From contig NZ_LGLW01000001.1 in the NCBI RefSeq assembly GCF_013620795.1, positions 372,001-436,000 of the forward strand: a stretch of 64,000 nucleotides of DNA, given 5' to 3'. This DNA is from Pseudomonas sp. Q2-TVG4-2 (GTDB lineage Bacteria > Pseudomonadota > Gammaproteobacteria > Pseudomonadales > Pseudomonadaceae). Made by a program: the position numbers and the translations under genes. The notes beneath the pieces are model-generated. The model did not search any database and was not told the DNA's origin. It was given only the letters and a program-made list of their open reading frames with translations. Of this stretch, positions 1 to 10,753 are shown one piece after another (the first letter of the stretch is position 1; every line of letters starts with the position of its first letter).

Positions 1-333
1 CTGACCGGCCACATGGAGCGCTTCGCCTGGTCATTCGACGGCATTCCCTTCGCCGATGCCGAGCCTATCCGCCTGAAGTATGGCGAGCGCGTGCGTTTCG
101 TGCTGGTCAACGACACCATGATGCACCACCCCATCCATCTGCACGGGTTGTGGAGCGATCTGGAGGATGCGCACGGCCAGTTTCAGGTGCGTAAGCACAC
201 CATCGACATGCCACCCGGTTCGAAACGCAGCTACCGCGTCACCGCCGATGCCCTCGGGCGCTGGGCCTATCATTGCCACATGCTGATGCACATGGACCTT
301 GGCATGTTCCGCGAAGTCCGTGTCGAAGAATGA
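1..333 (+). CDS. copA: Copper-resistance multicopper oxidase CopA, C-terminal part only
   Basis: The frame is open from base 1, so the gene starts outside the window and only about 110 C-terminal residues are present. They form the last cupredoxin domain, with the paired copper motifs HHPIHLHGLW and HCHMLMHMDLGM (type 2/3 copper ligands, the Cys-His bridge, and the axial Met of type 1 copper). CopA is a periplasmic oxidase that converts Cu(I) to the less toxic Cu(II). The next three genes follow closely on the same strand and are also copper-related, which supports CopA over laccase-like relatives. Confidence 0.93.
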   Translation: MTGHMERFAWSFDGIPFADAEPIRLKYGERVRFVLVNDTMMHHPIHLHGLWSDLEDAHGQFQVRKHTIDMPPGSKRSYRVTADALGRWAYHCHMLMHMDLGMFREVRVEE

Positions 334-344
334 AGGGGAACCCT

Positions 345-662
345 ATGAACAACTCCACGCGCAATAGCCTGATCGCGTTCGGCCTGGTCGCGGCCTTGCA
401 GCTAACTGCCGCTCAAGCGCAAGTTGAACACGACGACCATCACCGGGATGACACCCCGTCGACGCAGAACAGCCCGCAACTCCATCAGCCAGACCGGAAG
501 CACGGCGAGATGATGAATCACGAAGGCATGGATCACGACCGGATGATGCAGATGCACGAACAGCACATGGGCCAGGAGATGAATCACGGCAACATGGGCA
601 AGGGTCAGATGCAAAGCAATGAGCCCGAAGGGACCAACAAGGGCCCGCAACATGACCACTAA
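345..662 (+). CDS. Small periplasmic His/Met-rich protein of the cop operon
   Basis: This 105-residue product starts 11 bases after copA stops. I chose the ATG at 345 because it gives a clear signal peptide ([20 protein letters not shown]..., predicted cut after AQA) and follows the purine-rich GAAGGGGAA. An upstream in-frame ATG inside copA would destroy the signal peptide. The mature protein is mostly His, Met, Asp, Asn and Gln, with repeated MNH, MDH and HD pairs that look like weak copper-binding sites. A role as a periplasmic copper sponge or chaperone between CopA and CopB is inferred from composition and position. No named family is recognised. Confidence 0.8.
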   Translation: MNNSTRNSLIAFGLVAALQLTAAQAQVEHDDHHRDDTPSTQNSPQLHQPDRKHGEMMNHEGMDHDRMMQMHEQHMGQEMNHGNMGKGQMQSNEPEGTNKGPQHDH

Positions 663-1602
663 GTTGCCCCTGGTCATCGCGTTCAGTCTGGCCGCGGCGA
701 CGAGCCAGGCGCAAGAGGCCATGGATCACTCGGGCCATGCGGGACATGGCGGCCACGCGCCAGCGCCTACGATCGAGATGGACCATGGCCGCACGGATCC
801 TGGTCATGGCCAGGTGGATCATCACACCATGGACCACTCAAGCCATGAGATGCCGCGCCCTCCTGAAACAGGCATTCCGCCGGGACAGGCGACGCGTGCG
901 CCGGTCCCGACCATCAGGCCCGCCGATCACAGCACCGCGTTTCCCGAGCTGCCTGAGCACCGAATGCATCAGGGCGGCATCCACTTCATGTTCCTCGCCG
1001 ACCAGCTGGAATGGCAGGACGCCGACGACGCCAGTGCACTGGCCTGGGATTTCAGCGGCTGGGCCGGCGGCGACATCGATCGTCTGGCGTTTCGTTCGGA
1101 AGGCGAGCGGACCGACGGCCATACCGAAGAGGCGGAGCTGCAATTGCTCTGGAGTCACGCCATCGGTCCCTGGTGGGAAACCGTCGCCGGCCTGCGTCAG
1201 GACTTCAAGCCCGGCTCGCCACAGACCTGGGCGGCTTTCGGCGTACAGGGAATGCCGCTGTATGGGTTGGAAACCGAAGCCACCGCTTTCATCGGTGAAG
1301 GCGGCCAAACCGCGCTACGCCTGGAAGCCGATTACGACATCTTGCTGACCCAGCGTTGGGTGTTGCAGCCCACCGCTGAGCTCAACCTGCATGGGCGCAA
1401 TGACGAACAGCGCGGGGTCGGCTCTGGCCTCAGCGAGGCCAGCGTCGGATTGCGCCTTCGCTATGAGATCAGCCGGCAATTCGCGCCGTACGTGGGGGTA
1501 AGCTGGAGCCGCGCGTACGGTAACAGCGCCGAGCTGCAGCGTGCCGAAGGTGAAGACACAAGCGAAGCTCGCCTGCTGGCGGGTATCCGATTCTGGTTTT
1601 AA
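652..1602 (+). CDS. copB: Copper-resistance outer-membrane protein CopB
   Basis: The 316-residue product starts at an ATG overlapping the end of the preceding gene by 11 bases. A signal peptide ([21 protein letters not shown]) is followed by a His/Met/Gly-rich stretch (about residues 22-60) with [12 protein letters not shown] and similar runs. The C-terminal ~220 residues are the CopB family beta-barrel, with alternating aromatic strands and a terminal Phe (GIRFWF), the usual outer-membrane insertion signal. CopB is thought to bind or exclude copper at the outer membrane. An in-frame start 33 bases earlier exists but would put charged residues ahead of the signal peptide. Confidence 0.92.
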   Translation: MTTKLPLVIAFSLAAATSQAQEAMDHSGHAGHGGHAPAPTIEMDHGRTDPGHGQVDHHTMDHSSHEMPRPPETGIPPGQATRAPVPTIRPADHSTAFPELPEHRMHQGGIHFMFLADQLEWQDADDASALAWDFSGWAGGDIDRLAFRSEGERTDGHTEEAELQLLWSHAIGPWWETVAGLRQDFKPGSPQTWAAFGVQGMPLYGLETEATAFIGEGGQTALRLEADYDILLTQRWVLQPTAELNLHGRNDEQRGVGSGLSEASVGLRLRYEISRQFAPYVGVSWSRAYGNSAELQRAEGEDTSEARLLAGIRFWF

Positions 1603-1614
1603 ATAGGCCGGCCC

Positions 1615-2292
1615 ATGCTCAAGACCCTTACGATATTGCTGTTGGCTGTCCTTGCGATCATTCTGGCCGGTGCGGCAGTGGTGTATTCCGGCGTGATTAA
1701 CGTCGCCGCCGATCATCCGCACAGCTCACCGGTTCACGCGCTGTTGGAAGTGGCTCGGGAGCGCTCCATTGCGGTTCGTACCGAGGGCATCGAGGTACCA
1801 GACCTAAGCGATCCGGAGCTGATCCGATCGGGCGCGGGCAACTACGATGCCATGTGCGTCGCCTGCCATCTCGCCCCGGGTGTCGCTGGCACGGAGCTGA
1901 GCCAGAACCTCAACCCGGCGCCGCCAAACCTCACCAATCGCAACCGGCCGGACGATCCCGCCAGCGATTTCTGGGTCATCAAACACGGCATCAAGGCCAC
2001 CGGGATGCCAGCCTGGGGCAAGAGCATGGCCGACCCTTACATTTGGGGATTGGTCGCGCTTCTGGAGCAACTGCCGTCGCTGACCGCGATGGATTACCGG
2101 GCGCTGGTGGCAACAAGCGACGGCCATCAGCACGGGGGTGGTGAGATGGCCCCGCTCGATCACAATGACGAGCATACCGATACAGACGATCGCCCGGTCG
2201 GCAAGGATCAGGCAGATACTGACCAAAAGGCCGAGCCGGCAACCAACCCCAAAGGCCATCATCACGCCGACGGCAGCGAGCACATGCATTGA
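1615..2292 (+). CDS. Membrane-anchored c-type cytochrome with His-rich tail, cop cluster
   Basis: The 225-residue product has one N-terminal hydrophobic segment (residues 1-27), then a class I cytochrome c domain with haem motif CVACH near residue 82 and a distal Met in TGMPAWG. After residue 160 comes an unusual tail rich in His, Asp and Glu, ending in GHHHADGSEHMH. It lies 12 bases after copB, so it is very likely the last gene of the cop operon. It could pass electrons to or from CopA during Cu(I) oxidation, with the tail binding copper, but that role is inferred. The cytochrome fold itself is clear. It ends 42 bases before the convergent opgH. Confidence 0.85.
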   Translation: MLKTLTILLLAVLAIILAGAAVVYSGVINVAADHPHSSPVHALLEVARERSIAVRTEGIEVPDLSDPELIRSGAGNYDAMCVACHLAPGVAGTELSQNLNPAPPNLTNRNRPDDPASDFWVIKHGIKATGMPAWGKSMADPYIWGLVALLEQLPSLTAMDYRALVATSDGHQHGGGEMAPLDHNDEHTDTDDRPVGKDQADTDQKAEPATNPKGHHHADGSEHMH

Positions 2293-2334
2293 TATGCTTG
2301 CCACCGCCAGGTTTCGTGAACCCGCATCGCGGTA

Positions 2335-4911
2335 CTAGCTCTGCGGGGCTGCTGCTAGAGGCACCTCGCTCCGATCGGGCTGACGGTAAGCATCTCGCCA
2401 AACCTGATAGCGTTGGTCCTGCCAGATCCGATGGTGCAGCCGCGCCATCCCGTCCGGGTCATTGAGCAGACGCCAACGTGCCGCTTCAGCCGCGCCGGTG
2501 GGGCCCGCATCGAGGACCTGCTGGATGCGCTGCTCACGCAGCATGTCAGCACCGGCCACCACCTTGGCATGCCGTGCGCGCGCCATGCCACACACCAGCG
2601 CGTTGAAGATCGGATCCACTGTCGCTGCGATAAAGCCCTGGTGCAGGGCATTGTCCTGATTTTCTCGCGTGTAGCGATCGGTCGAAGCCAGCTCCTGCGG
2701 CGGATTGAACTCCTCGGGAATCAGGAACAGCTTGCGGCGAAAGGCCGCGAGGCCAAGACCGGTGCGGCTGGTGATCACCGATACTGGGGCCGACAGGATC
2801 AGCGACACCACGATCGGCGCCAGCCACCACAGAAATGCCGGATCGAGCCAGGCCACCAGTGCCGTCCAGAGCACACCCAGTAGCATCTGCGAACCATGCC
2901 GACGCAGGGCTTCGCCCCAGGGTGTGGCGTTATCGGCGCGCTGCGGCGAGTTCCACTGCACCGACCACCCCAGAAACGCAGCGGTGACGAATACCGTGTG
3001 AAACAGCATGCGCACCGGCGCCGCCAACATCGAGAACAGGGTTTCCAGCAGCATCGACAGCAGCAGGCGGATGCGCCCACCGTACTCGTGCGCGCCCTGA
3101 ATGCAGATCAACAACACGCTCAGCAGCTTAGGCAGAAACAGCAGCGTCAGCGTCGCGGAAAACAAGGCAATGGCTTCCTCCGGATGCCATTGTGGCCACA
3201 ACGGATACAGCTGGTTCGGCTGTAGGAAATACTCAGGCACCATCAGGGTGTGAATCGCCAGCAGCCCGGTCGACAATGCCAGAAAGACGAACCAGAGCGG
3301 GGCCGACAAATAGGACATGACCCCCGTGAGAAACACGAAACGATGTACGGTATGCATGCCCTTGACCAGGAACAGCCGGAAATTCATCAGGTTGCCATGG
3401 CACCAGCGGCGGTCGCGTTTGAGCTCATCGAGCAGATTTGGCGGTAGCTCCTCGTAGCTGCCCGGCAGATCATAAGCAATCCACACGCCCCACCCCGCCC
3501 GGCGCATCAGTGCCGCTTCGACGAAGTCGTGGGAGAGAATGTCACCCGCAAATGAGCCTGTTCCTGGCAACGGCGCCAGGGCGCAGTGCTCGATGAAGGG
3601 TTTGACCCGGATGATCGCGTTGTGACCCCAGTAATGAGATTCACCCAGCTGCCAGAAATTGAGCCCGGCGGTAAACAGAGGGCCATACACCCGCGTGGCG
3701 AACTGCTGCATGCGCGCATACAGCGTGTCCATGCCGGACGCCTTGGGCGCGGTCTGAATGATGCCGGCGCCAGGGTTGGCTTCCATCAGCCGCACCAGAC
3801 TGGTCAGGCATTCGCCGCTCATCACGCTATCGGCATCGAGCACCACCATGTAGCGATAGCTGCTGCCCCAGCGGCGGCAGAAGTCATCGATGTTGCCGCT
3901 CTTGCGCTTCACTCGGCGGCGACGACGGCGGTAGAAGATATGGGCGAAGCCGTCGACCTCGCGGCACAGCTCCAGCCAGGCCTTCTGCTCGGCGACGCAG
4001 GTATCGGGATCGTTGCTGTCGCTGAGCACGAAAATATCGAAATGCTCGAGCTGCCCGGTTGCCTTGAGCGACTCGTATGTCGCGCGCAGCCCGGCAAATA
4101 CCCGCGGCACGTCTTCGTTGGCGATCGGCATCACCAGCGCGGTACGCGCCTCGCGCGTGATCGGCTCGTCACCGAGGGTACTGGCGGAGATGTTGTAGCG
4201 ATCACGGCCCTTGAGCAGCTGGAAGAAGCCCATCAGCGCAGTCCAGAAGCCCACCGAGACCCAGCAGAACAGTAACGCGAACAGCAACAGGATGCTGGTC
4301 TGCACCACATAGGGAAGGATCTGCCGCGCCGACTCCTGCAGTGGCTGCTGGAACACTTCCTGAAGATCGACCAGCGCCCAGCCCTGGTAAGGCAGCACCG
4401 ATTTCATGTGCCAGGTGGCGATCACCGTCTGCATCAGCATCAGTGCCAGCAAGATTGTTCGGCGCACGGCCGCTACTTTACGCCAGCCCGAGCGTTCAGC
4501 GGACTGAGCGGGTGGCAGCTCCACCGTGCGGTTCTTCTTGCGCAGCAAACGCCACCAACTCAGCCGCAGCACGTTGGTATGCCAAGGTTCGGGGACCATC
4601 CGGGTGCGCACGATCGGTGGCGTCGAGCGGATGCAGACGCGCCCCTGGTGATCACGTGTGAGCGCTCTGGCACGCTCCAGGGTTTCGCCCCAGCCGAGTC
4701 TCAACCGTGCGGCGACCGAGCCCAGCAGGTCGTTACCGCCCGGCTCAGTGTCGCTGGTAGTCGCCACGGTTCGGGCCAGCACCCGGTGCACATCGCTCAG
4801 CTCGCCACCCTCCTGATCCACCTCGTGGATCAGGGTCTGGCGTCGTTCGGCGTCTAGCGGTAGTTGGCCGATATAGCGGCCCGTAATCGAAGGCTCTCCT
4901 GGATTATTCAT
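2335..4911 (-). CDS. opgH: Glucans biosynthesis glucosyltransferase H
   Basis: The 858-residue product is an inner-membrane GT2 glycosyltransferase that makes the beta-1,2-linked backbone of osmoregulated periplasmic glucans from UDP-glucose. Visible features are a cytoplasmic N-terminus, a hydrophobic pair before the catalytic domain, the acidic motifs VLSDSNDPD and [10 protein letters not shown], and a processive-enzyme motif in the form [10 protein letters not shown], followed by several hydrophobic segments. I chose the ATG at 4911 ([13 protein letters not shown]) because it overlaps the opgG stop by 8 bases, the standard opgGH arrangement. Upstream in-frame codons would lie deep inside opgG. 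Confidence 0.96.
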   Translation of the reverse strand: MNNPGEPSITGRYIGQLPLDAERRQTLIHEVDQEGGELSDVHRVLARTVATTSDTEPGGNDLLGSVAARLRLGWGETLERARALTRDHQGRVCIRSTPPIVRTRMVPEPWHTNVLRLSWWRLLRKKNRTVELPPAQSAERSGWRKVAAVRRTILLALMLMQTVIATWHMKSVLPYQGWALVDLQEVFQQPLQESARQILPYVVQTSILLLFALLFCWVSVGFWTALMGFFQLLKGRDRYNISASTLGDEPITREARTALVMPIANEDVPRVFAGLRATYESLKATGQLEHFDIFVLSDSNDPDTCVAEQKAWLELCREVDGFAHIFYRRRRRRVKRKSGNIDDFCRRWGSSYRYMVVLDADSVMSGECLTSLVRLMEANPGAGIIQTAPKASGMDTLYARMQQFATRVYGPLFTAGLNFWQLGESHYWGHNAIIRVKPFIEHCALAPLPGTGSFAGDILSHDFVEAALMRRAGWGVWIAYDLPGSYEELPPNLLDELKRDRRWCHGNLMNFRLFLVKGMHTVHRFVFLTGVMSYLSAPLWFVFLALSTGLLAIHTLMVPEYFLQPNQLYPLWPQWHPEEAIALFSATLTLLFLPKLLSVLLICIQGAHEYGGRIRLLLSMLLETLFSMLAAPVRMLFHTVFVTAAFLGWSVQWNSPQRADNATPWGEALRRHGSQMLLGVLWTALVAWLDPAFLWWLAPIVVSLILSAPVSVITSRTGLGLAAFRRKLFLIPEEFNPPQELASTDRYTRENQDNALHQGFIAATVDPIFNALVCGMARARHAKVVAGADMLREQRIQQVLDAGPTGAAEAARWRLLNDPDGMARLHHRIWQDQRYQVWRDAYRQPDRSEVPLAAAPQS

Positions 4912-6475
4912 GGATCGGAATCTGGTAGCTCCACGTTTCGGAAAGCGTCTTCTCGCCTTCCACAAGAGCCGCCCGCAGCTCCACCGGCCGCTTGGGGTCG
5001 CGCACCTTCAACCGCAAGGTCAGGCGCCAGCCCTTGGTCACCGGGTTATGTCGCAGGTTGTTCTCCACCAACTCGGCATTCTCGCCGATGCTGACCCGCG
5101 TGTTCATCGGCGCATCCGCCGCCCGCTCGGCCAGGTTGGGACCGACGAAGTCGACGATAAGCGCGGTACTGCCGTCGGGTTGGCGAATCAGGTTTGACTG
5201 TTTGACGTCTCCAGCAGACAGGCGCGTCTGATCGACCCAAGCGAGCTCGGGATCATGCAGCGCCGGCTCGTCCATGGTGAAGTGCAGGCGATACTCGAAG
5301 TTCAGCGGCTCGCCGGGCTCCGGTCGCTGCTCGGGTACCCAGAAGGCGACGATGTTGTCGTTGGTTTCATCAGGCGTGGGAATCTCGATCAACTCCACCC
5401 GCCCCTTGCCCCAGTCACCCCGGGGCTCGACCCAGCCACTTGGGCGCAGATCGTAGCGGTCATCCAGATCCTCGTAACGGCCGAATTCTCGGGTGCGTTG
5501 AAGCAGTCCGAAACCGCGCGGGTTCTCGACGCTATAGCTGCTGATCGATAGCCGCTTGGGGTTGTTCAATGGCCGCCAGATCCACTCATCATCGCCGGTA
5601 TGGATCGCCAGCCCTTCCGAATCATGCAGCTGCGGACGGTAGTTGAGTAGTTCGCTAGGCTGATTGGCCCCGAACAGATACATGCTGGTGAGCGCGGCGA
5701 TACCGAGCTTTTCCACCGGTTCGCGCAGATAGACGCGCGCCTGCACGTCGACCGTGCTGTCCTTGCCCGGCGTGACGACCATCCGGTAGGCACCGGTGGC
5801 GCGAGGTGAATCCAGCAGCGCGTAAATCACCAGGTTGCGGCGATCGGCTTGTGGGCGTTCCACCCAAAACTCGCGAAAGCGCGGAAACTCCTCGCCGCTC
5901 GGCAGCGCCGTGTCGATTGCCAGCCCGCGGGCTGACAGGCCATACACCTGGCCCTTGCCGACCACTCGAAAGTAGCTGGCGCCGAGCAGGGTCATCAGCT
6001 CGTCCGCCTTGTCCGCCTTGTTCAGCGGATAGAGCACCTTAAAACCGGCGAAGCCCAGATTCTCCAACGCTGCCGGCTCGATCTGCACTTTGCCGAATTC
6101 GAACATTTCCGGCTCGTAGCGGATCTCCTTGACACCCTTGGTGGTGATCTCGTTGATCTTTACCGGCACGTTGAAGTGCATGCCCTGATGGTAGAACTGC
6201 AACTCGAATGGCGTCGGCGCGTCATGCCAGAGCGCCTTGTCGCCGCGAAAACGCAGTTGCTGATAGTCGGCGAATGCCATGTTGCGAAACACCGGCGGTA
6301 GATTGCTCTGCGGCGCGGCATAACTCTCCGCCGCCAGCTTCTCCGCCTTTTTCGCTACATCATCGAGGGTGAATGCCCAGCCATGGCCGGCAAACAGACT
6401 CATGCACAAACTCAACGCCGTTCCCAGTGCCCGACCTTTACGAGCGCCTGTTCCGAAATGAAAGGTACGTGACAC
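4904..6475 (-). CDS. opgG: Glucans biosynthesis protein G, periplasmic
   Basis: The 523-residue product matches the usual OpgG length (about 510-550). It has a signal peptide whose hydrophobic core is [19 protein letters not shown], then the OpgG/OpgD beta-sandwich domain beginning [14 protein letters not shown]. OpgG is needed to make or release the periplasmic glucan backbone with OpgH, and related OpgD proteins have been described as beta-1,2-glucanases. The gene is co-transcribed with opgH, which it overlaps by 8 bases. The 234 bases upstream separate it from bglX on the same strand and probably hold its promoter, though I could not pick out an osmotic-control element. Confidence 0.95.
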   Translation of the reverse strand: MSRTFHFGTGARKGRALGTALSLCMSLFAGHGWAFTLDDVAKKAEKLAAESYAAPQSNLPPVFRNMAFADYQQLRFRGDKALWHDAPTPFELQFYHQGMHFNVPVKINEITTKGVKEIRYEPEMFEFGKVQIEPAALENLGFAGFKVLYPLNKADKADELMTLLGASYFRVVGKGQVYGLSARGLAIDTALPSGEEFPRFREFWVERPQADRRNLVIYALLDSPRATGAYRMVVTPGKDSTVDVQARVYLREPVEKLGIAALTSMYLFGANQPSELLNYRPQLHDSEGLAIHTGDDEWIWRPLNNPKRLSISSYSVENPRGFGLLQRTREFGRYEDLDDRYDLRPSGWVEPRGDWGKGRVELIEIPTPDETNDNIVAFWVPEQRPEPGEPLNFEYRLHFTMDEPALHDPELAWVDQTRLSAGDVKQSNLIRQPDGSTALIVDFVGPNLAERAADAPMNTRVSIGENAELVENNLRHNPVTKGWRLTLRLKVRDPKRPVELRAALVEGEKTLSETWSYQIPIHE

Positions 6476-6709
6476 ATCGCCTCCTGAGCTATCACGATTA
6501 CCGCCGACCGCTTTGCGGCCCGGTTTGCCCTCGTTGGTCTACCGCAGCGGGAAATGATTCCCTGCGTAAACAAGCGAAGCGGCGAATCATCCCATGCCGC
6601 ACAACCGCCGGATAGCTACCCGGAGAGGACTTTTTTAGGGTCGCCGAGCATCTCAGCGCCAAGCCGAACGAGCGGACGACGCGCGCTGCCCAACGACCAC
6701 CGCGACGCA

Positions 6710-9001
6710 TCATTGCAACGTGAATTGCCCTTGCTTCACGTGTTGCGAATCCAGCCCGATCTGCACTTCGAACTCACCCGGTTCGGCGACACGCTGCAGC
6801 TGCGCGTTAACGAATTTGAGATCATCCTCGTCGAGGCTGAAGCGGATCTCCCGCGCCTCACCCGCTTTGAGGGCGACCTTGCGAAAGGCTCTGAGTTCCT
6901 TAACCGGACGGATCACCGAGGCCACCACATCGCGGATATACAGCTGCACGACGGTGGCGCCGTCACGCTGGCCAGTGTTCGTCAGCGTGACGCTTGCGTG
7001 CAGCCCGCCCTGACGCGAGATGGTCGGGCTCGACAGGCGCACCTCGGACAATTCGAACTTGGTGTAGCTCAGGCCATAGCCAAAGGGATAAAGCGGGCCA
7101 TTGGGCTCTTCGAAGTACTGCGAGGTATAGTTGCCCGGTTTGCCCTCGACATACGGCCGGCCGACCCGCAGGTGGTTGTAGTAAGTGGGAATCTGGCCCA
7201 CCGAGCGCGGAAAGGAAATCGGCAGCTTGCCGGAGGGGTTGTAGGCGCCAAACAGTACATCGGCTATGGCGTGACCGCCTTCGGTGCCGCTGAACCAGGT
7301 TTCCAGGACCGCATCGGCATTCGCCTTCGCCCAGTTGAGGTCCAGTGGACGGCCATTCATCAATACCACCACCAGCGGTTTGCCGGTCCCCTTGAGCGCC
7401 TTCAGGAGTGCTTGCTGGCTGGGCGGAATCTGCAGGCTGGTACGGCTCGACGCCTCATGGGACATGCCTCGCGATTCACCCACCGCGGCGACGATCACAT
7501 CGGCCTGCTCGGCAGTGGCTAGCGCTTCGGCAATCATCTCTTCGGGCGAGCGCAGGTCCTGCACGACCTCGGGGTTATCCCAGTTCAAAAAGTTCAGGTA
7601 CTCAACCATGTGCGGGTCGTCGGTGATGTTGGCGCCACGTGCGTAAAACAGCACCGCGTCGTCGCCCAGCGCATCGAGCATGCCCTGCCGCAGCGTCACC
7701 GATTGCTTGGCCACACCCGCCGCGGACCAGCTGCCCATCATATCGACCGGCGAGTCTGCCAACGGACCGACCAATGCAATGGTCCCCCGCTTGCTCAGCG
7801 GCAGAGTCAGGTCATGGTTTTCCAGCAGCACAATCGACTGCCGCGCGACCGCTCTTGCCGCCTCGCGGTGCAGACGGCTTTCAGCATTGACGTCTTTCGG
7901 ATCGTCCACAGCAGCGCCGATGCGCCGAAACGGATCGTGAAACAGGCCCATGTCGTATTTGGCGCCCAGCACTTCGCGCACAGCCGTATCGATTTCACCG
8001 ATCTTGACCTCGCCGGACTCCACCAGGCCCGGCAGCTCCTGGCGATACAGTGAGTCGGCCATGCTCATGTCGATGCCGGCCTTGATCGCCAACCGGGCAG
8101 CCTCGCGACCGTCGCTCGCAACGCCATGACGCATCAGTTCGCTGATCGCGCCATGGTCACTGAGGGTCACGCCGTCAAAGCCCCAGTCCCGTCGCAGAAG
8201 GTCCTGCAGCAACCAGGTATTGGCACTGGCTGGCACACCGTTGATGGCATTCAGCGCAACCATCACCCCGCCCGCGCCCGCGTCGATGGCCGCACGATAA
8301 GGCGGGAGAAAATCCTGATGCATGCGCATCGGGCTCATATCCACCACGTTGTAGTCGCGCCCGCCCTCGACCGCACCGTAGAGGGCGAAATGCTTGACGC
8401 TGGCGGTCACGCTGTCGGGAGCGGCCGGCGACTCGCCCTGATAGGCCCGGACCATGGTGCGAGCGATCTCTGACACCAGGTAGGGATCCTCGCCAAAGCC
8501 TTCGGATGTTCGCCCCCAGCGGGGATCGCGGGAGATATCGACCATGGGCGCGAAGGTCATGTCCAGGCCATCAGCGCTTGCCTCGATGGCGGACACGCGC
8601 CCGCTGGTGGCGATGGTGTCCATATCCCAGCTCGAAGCCAGCCCCAGCCCGATGGGAAAGATGGTCCGATGGCCGTGCACCACGTCGTAGGCGAAGAAGA
8701 TCGGTATCTTCATCCGGCTACGCAGGGCGGCTTCTTGCATCGGTCGGTTGTCATGTCGGGTGACCGTGTTGAAGGTACCGCCAATATGCCCCGCCGCCAG
8801 TTCTTCGAGAATGCGCGGGCGCGGCATGTCCTCGCCGATGCTGATCAACCGCAGCTGGCCAATCTTCTCTTCCAGGGTCATCCGCTCGATCAGGCTGGCG
8901 ATAAAGGCCGGCTTGTCATCCAGCAAAGGGGACAGGGGTTCGGCGACGGCCGGCTGCAGCGAAAGACTGGCGATCAGACCGAGCAGATAAAGCCTTTTCA
9001 T
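6710..9001 (-). CDS. bglX: Periplasmic beta-glucosidase, GH3 family
   Basis: The 763-residue product has a signal peptide (MKRLYLLGLIASLSLQPAVA) and the three-part GH3 layout: TIM-barrel domain (about 30-375), alpha/beta sandwich (about 385-600) and C-terminal fibronectin-III-like domain. The nucleophile Asp282 sits in VTLSDHGAISEL, and the acid/base Glu probably lies in GESRGMSHEASSRT. The ATG at 9001 is preferred because a longer frame would add 24 non-signal residues. BglX removes glucose from beta-linked oligosaccharides. It lies immediately before opgG on the same strand, so turnover of periplasmic glucans is a reasonable inferred role. Confidence 0.94.
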   Translation of the reverse strand: MKRLYLLGLIASLSLQPAVAEPLSPLLDDKPAFIASLIERMTLEEKIGQLRLISIGEDMPRPRILEELAAGHIGGTFNTVTRHDNRPMQEAALRSRMKIPIFFAYDVVHGHRTIFPIGLGLASSWDMDTIATSGRVSAIEASADGLDMTFAPMVDISRDPRWGRTSEGFGEDPYLVSEIARTMVRAYQGESPAAPDSVTASVKHFALYGAVEGGRDYNVVDMSPMRMHQDFLPPYRAAIDAGAGGVMVALNAINGVPASANTWLLQDLLRRDWGFDGVTLSDHGAISELMRHGVASDGREAARLAIKAGIDMSMADSLYRQELPGLVESGEVKIGEIDTAVREVLGAKYDMGLFHDPFRRIGAAVDDPKDVNAESRLHREAARAVARQSIVLLENHDLTLPLSKRGTIALVGPLADSPVDMMGSWSAAGVAKQSVTLRQGMLDALGDDAVLFYARGANITDDPHMVEYLNFLNWDNPEVVQDLRSPEEMIAEALATAEQADVIVAAVGESRGMSHEASSRTSLQIPPSQQALLKALKGTGKPLVVVLMNGRPLDLNWAKANADAVLETWFSGTEGGHAIADVLFGAYNPSGKLPISFPRSVGQIPTYYNHLRVGRPYVEGKPGNYTSQYFEEPNGPLYPFGYGLSYTKFELSEVRLSSPTISRQGGLHASVTLTNTGQRDGATVVQLYIRDVVASVIRPVKELRAFRKVALKAGEAREIRFSLDEDDLKFVNAQLQRVAEPGEFEVQIGLDSQHVKQGQFTLQ

Positions 9002-9367
9002 TGTTTGGATATTCCTTGGCCTGCGAGGCGCTTTAGGCGAACCATTTGAAGGCCGGCATGGCCGGCTGAACACCTACTGAGTATGGATATTCAGCGGCCT
9101 TACAACCAGCCGTATGGAGCGCAGAGCCAGCGCACAGCGAATCGAGTAGCGGTACATACCCGAACTGCCAAAGGCGCGCCCTCGCGGCGAAGGTGCGTTC
9201 AGGTCGAGGCCAACACAAACGCTTCGCCTCGGGGGGACTTCCCACGAGCGCGATGGCTAGGGTGCTGACCTGCGCGAAGCGCGCCCTCGCGCGAACCAGG
9301 CCGAAAACCCGCCCAACCATTTCAAATGCGCGTGCCGGGACGCCATCGCCTGGTCAACACAGACAGG
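9002..9367. other. Gene-free stretch between bglX and the DUF3087 gene
   Basis: These 366 bases lie upstream of bglX and downstream of the next minus-strand gene. I see no credible gene. There is a short GC-rich inverted repeat GCCGGCATGGCCGGC near 9052-9066, and the string GCGCGCCCTCGCG occurs twice (about 9175 and 9278) on the plus strand. The bglX promoter should lie near its right-to-left start, but no clear -35/-10 pair stands out. A 95-codon frame on the minus strand here has no family features. Confidence 0.5.
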
Positions 9368-9907
9368 TCATTTCTTCGCTGCGAAACGCTTCACCGAATC
9401 GAGCCAGTTTTCATGTAACTGGTTCTGATCGATATCAATCCCGCGCGTTTCCATTGATTCTCGGTGTCGGTCGATTTCGCCGGTCACTTCACCGAGCGAC
9501 GCGCTGTTACCATCGAGCAGATGCATTTGGGTGAGCCCAAGATGGTAGAAGCGCAATAGCTTCATCGCGTCGGGATCGCCGGCCGTCGCCCCCGCAGTGA
9601 CGTGGTGCATGACATTGGTGACGCTCATCAGGCTGCGCTTGAGGCGCCAGCCATACACCGCACTGGCCATCCAGGATTGCTTCCAGTAAACCAGCCGCAC
9701 CAGCGCGATTGTCAGCAACAATCCTGCAATAACACCCGCCATATTCAGCCGTAGGTTGTCTCCGCCCGTCTCGCCGAACAGTGCCACCGTCAGAGTCGCC
9801 AGCCCCATCGCCAGTATCGTGAAAGTCGCCACCACGACGAGGGTGCTACGACGGGTTTGCTGCCGGTAGGCTTCAGGGCTGAGCGGCTTGATCTCGAATA
9901 ACACCAT
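9368..9907 (-). CDS. DUF3087 family membrane protein
   Basis: The 179-residue product begins MVLFEIKPLSPEAYRQQTRR, has two hydrophobic segments (about residues 23-45 and 53-75) and a soluble C-terminal half rich in charged helices ending in FAAKK. It resembles the gammaproteobacterial DUF3087 family, whose function is not known. I start it at 9907 because the extra 62 residues of the longer frame are low-quality sequence with no ribosome site. No operon partner is evident: 190 bases separate it from wrbA. Confidence 0.75.
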   Translation of the reverse strand: MVLFEIKPLSPEAYRQQTRRSTLVVVATFTILAMGLATLTVALFGETGGDNLRLNMAGVIAGLLLTIALVRLVYWKQSWMASAVYGWRLKRSLMSVTNVMHHVTAGATAGDPDAMKLLRFYHLGLTQMHLLDGNSASLGEVTGEIDRHRESMETRGIDIDQNQLHENWLDSVKRFAAKK

Positions 9908-10097
9908 GGGCGGTCCTGATGGCTGATGAGGGGAAGCATCTTTCGCGGCATTATCATCGCGCAAACGCGCCTGCGACGAAGCCCATGCTGATGAGCTGAT
10001 GTACGGATTGCTGCTGAACGAGCAATGAACTGGCATAGCCAGGGGGCACACGAAGAAACGCCGGACAGCCTTAGCCGCCCGGCGCCGTATCAACGGA

Positions 10098-10697
10098 TCA
10101 GCCTTTCAGCTTCACCGTGGTCTGCGCCACCAACTCGCCCTGATAGCGAGCGATAGTCAGCTCCTTCTCGGATGGCTGACGCGAACCGTCACCGCCAGCG
10201 ATGGTCGAGGCACCGTAAGGCGTGCCGCCGTTGACTGCGGAAATATCGAAGAACTCGCCGATGCCGTAGCCGGTGGGCACGATGATCATGCCGTGGTGCG
10301 CCAAGGTGGTCCAGGTCGAGGTAATGGTCATCTCCTGCCCGCCGCCGGTCCCGGTGGATGTAAACACGCTGGCTACCTTGCCGTGCAGCGCGCCCTTGGC
10401 CCAGAGGCCGCCGGTCTGGTCGAGGAAGTTGCGCATCTGCCCGGACATGTTACCGAAGCGGGTAGGCGTGCCGAAGATGATTGCATCGTAATCGGGCAGC
10501 TCCGTCGGGCTGGCAACCGGCGCGGGCTGATCGGCCTTACCGCCCGCGTTCTTGAACACTTCCTCCGGCATGGTTTCCGGCACGCGCTTGATCGTCACCT
10601 CCGCGCCCTCGACACGTCGCGCGCCCTCGGCCACCGCGTTGGCCATGGTTTCGATGTGTCCATACATCGAGTGATACAGCACAAGAATCTTCGCCAT
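10098..10697 (-). CDS. wrbA: NAD(P)H:quinone oxidoreductase WrbA
   Basis: The 199-residue product is a flavodoxin-like FMN enzyme that reduces quinones by two electrons and limits redox cycling. It starts [19 protein letters not shown], the phosphate-binding loop of the WrbA family, and contains [20 protein letters not shown] and STGTGGGQE, both typical WrbA FMN-site motifs. The ATG at 10697 follows GAGGAAACAGA at good spacing. The pirin gene ends 56 bases upstream on the same strand, so the two are probably co-transcribed, consistent with an oxidative-stress unit. Confidence 0.96.
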   Translation of the reverse strand: MAKILVLYHSMYGHIETMANAVAEGARRVEGAEVTIKRVPETMPEEVFKNAGGKADQPAPVASPTELPDYDAIIFGTPTRFGNMSGQMRNFLDQTGGLWAKGALHGKVASVFTSTGTGGGQEMTITSTWTTLAHHGMIIVPTGYGIGEFFDISAVNGGTPYGASTIAGGDGSRQPSEKELTIARYQGELVAQTTVKLKG

Positions 10698-10753
10698 TTC
10701 TGTTTCCTCTTCCTGGGTTTGTGTTCCGGGTTTGCTCAATCGAACCGTGCCGA

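Noticed and set aside
343..837. 164-codon minus-strand frame antisense to the His/Met-rich gene and copB
   Set aside because: Lies opposite two genes that make sense in the cop operon, and has no recognisable fold.
3586..4275. 229-codon plus-strand frame antisense to opgH
   Set aside because: Shadow of the glucosyltransferase; no motif or ribosome site.
9033..9320. 95-codon minus-strand frame between bglX and DUF3087
   Set aside because: Arg/Ala-rich translation of GC-rich intergenic DNA with no ribosome site or known family.
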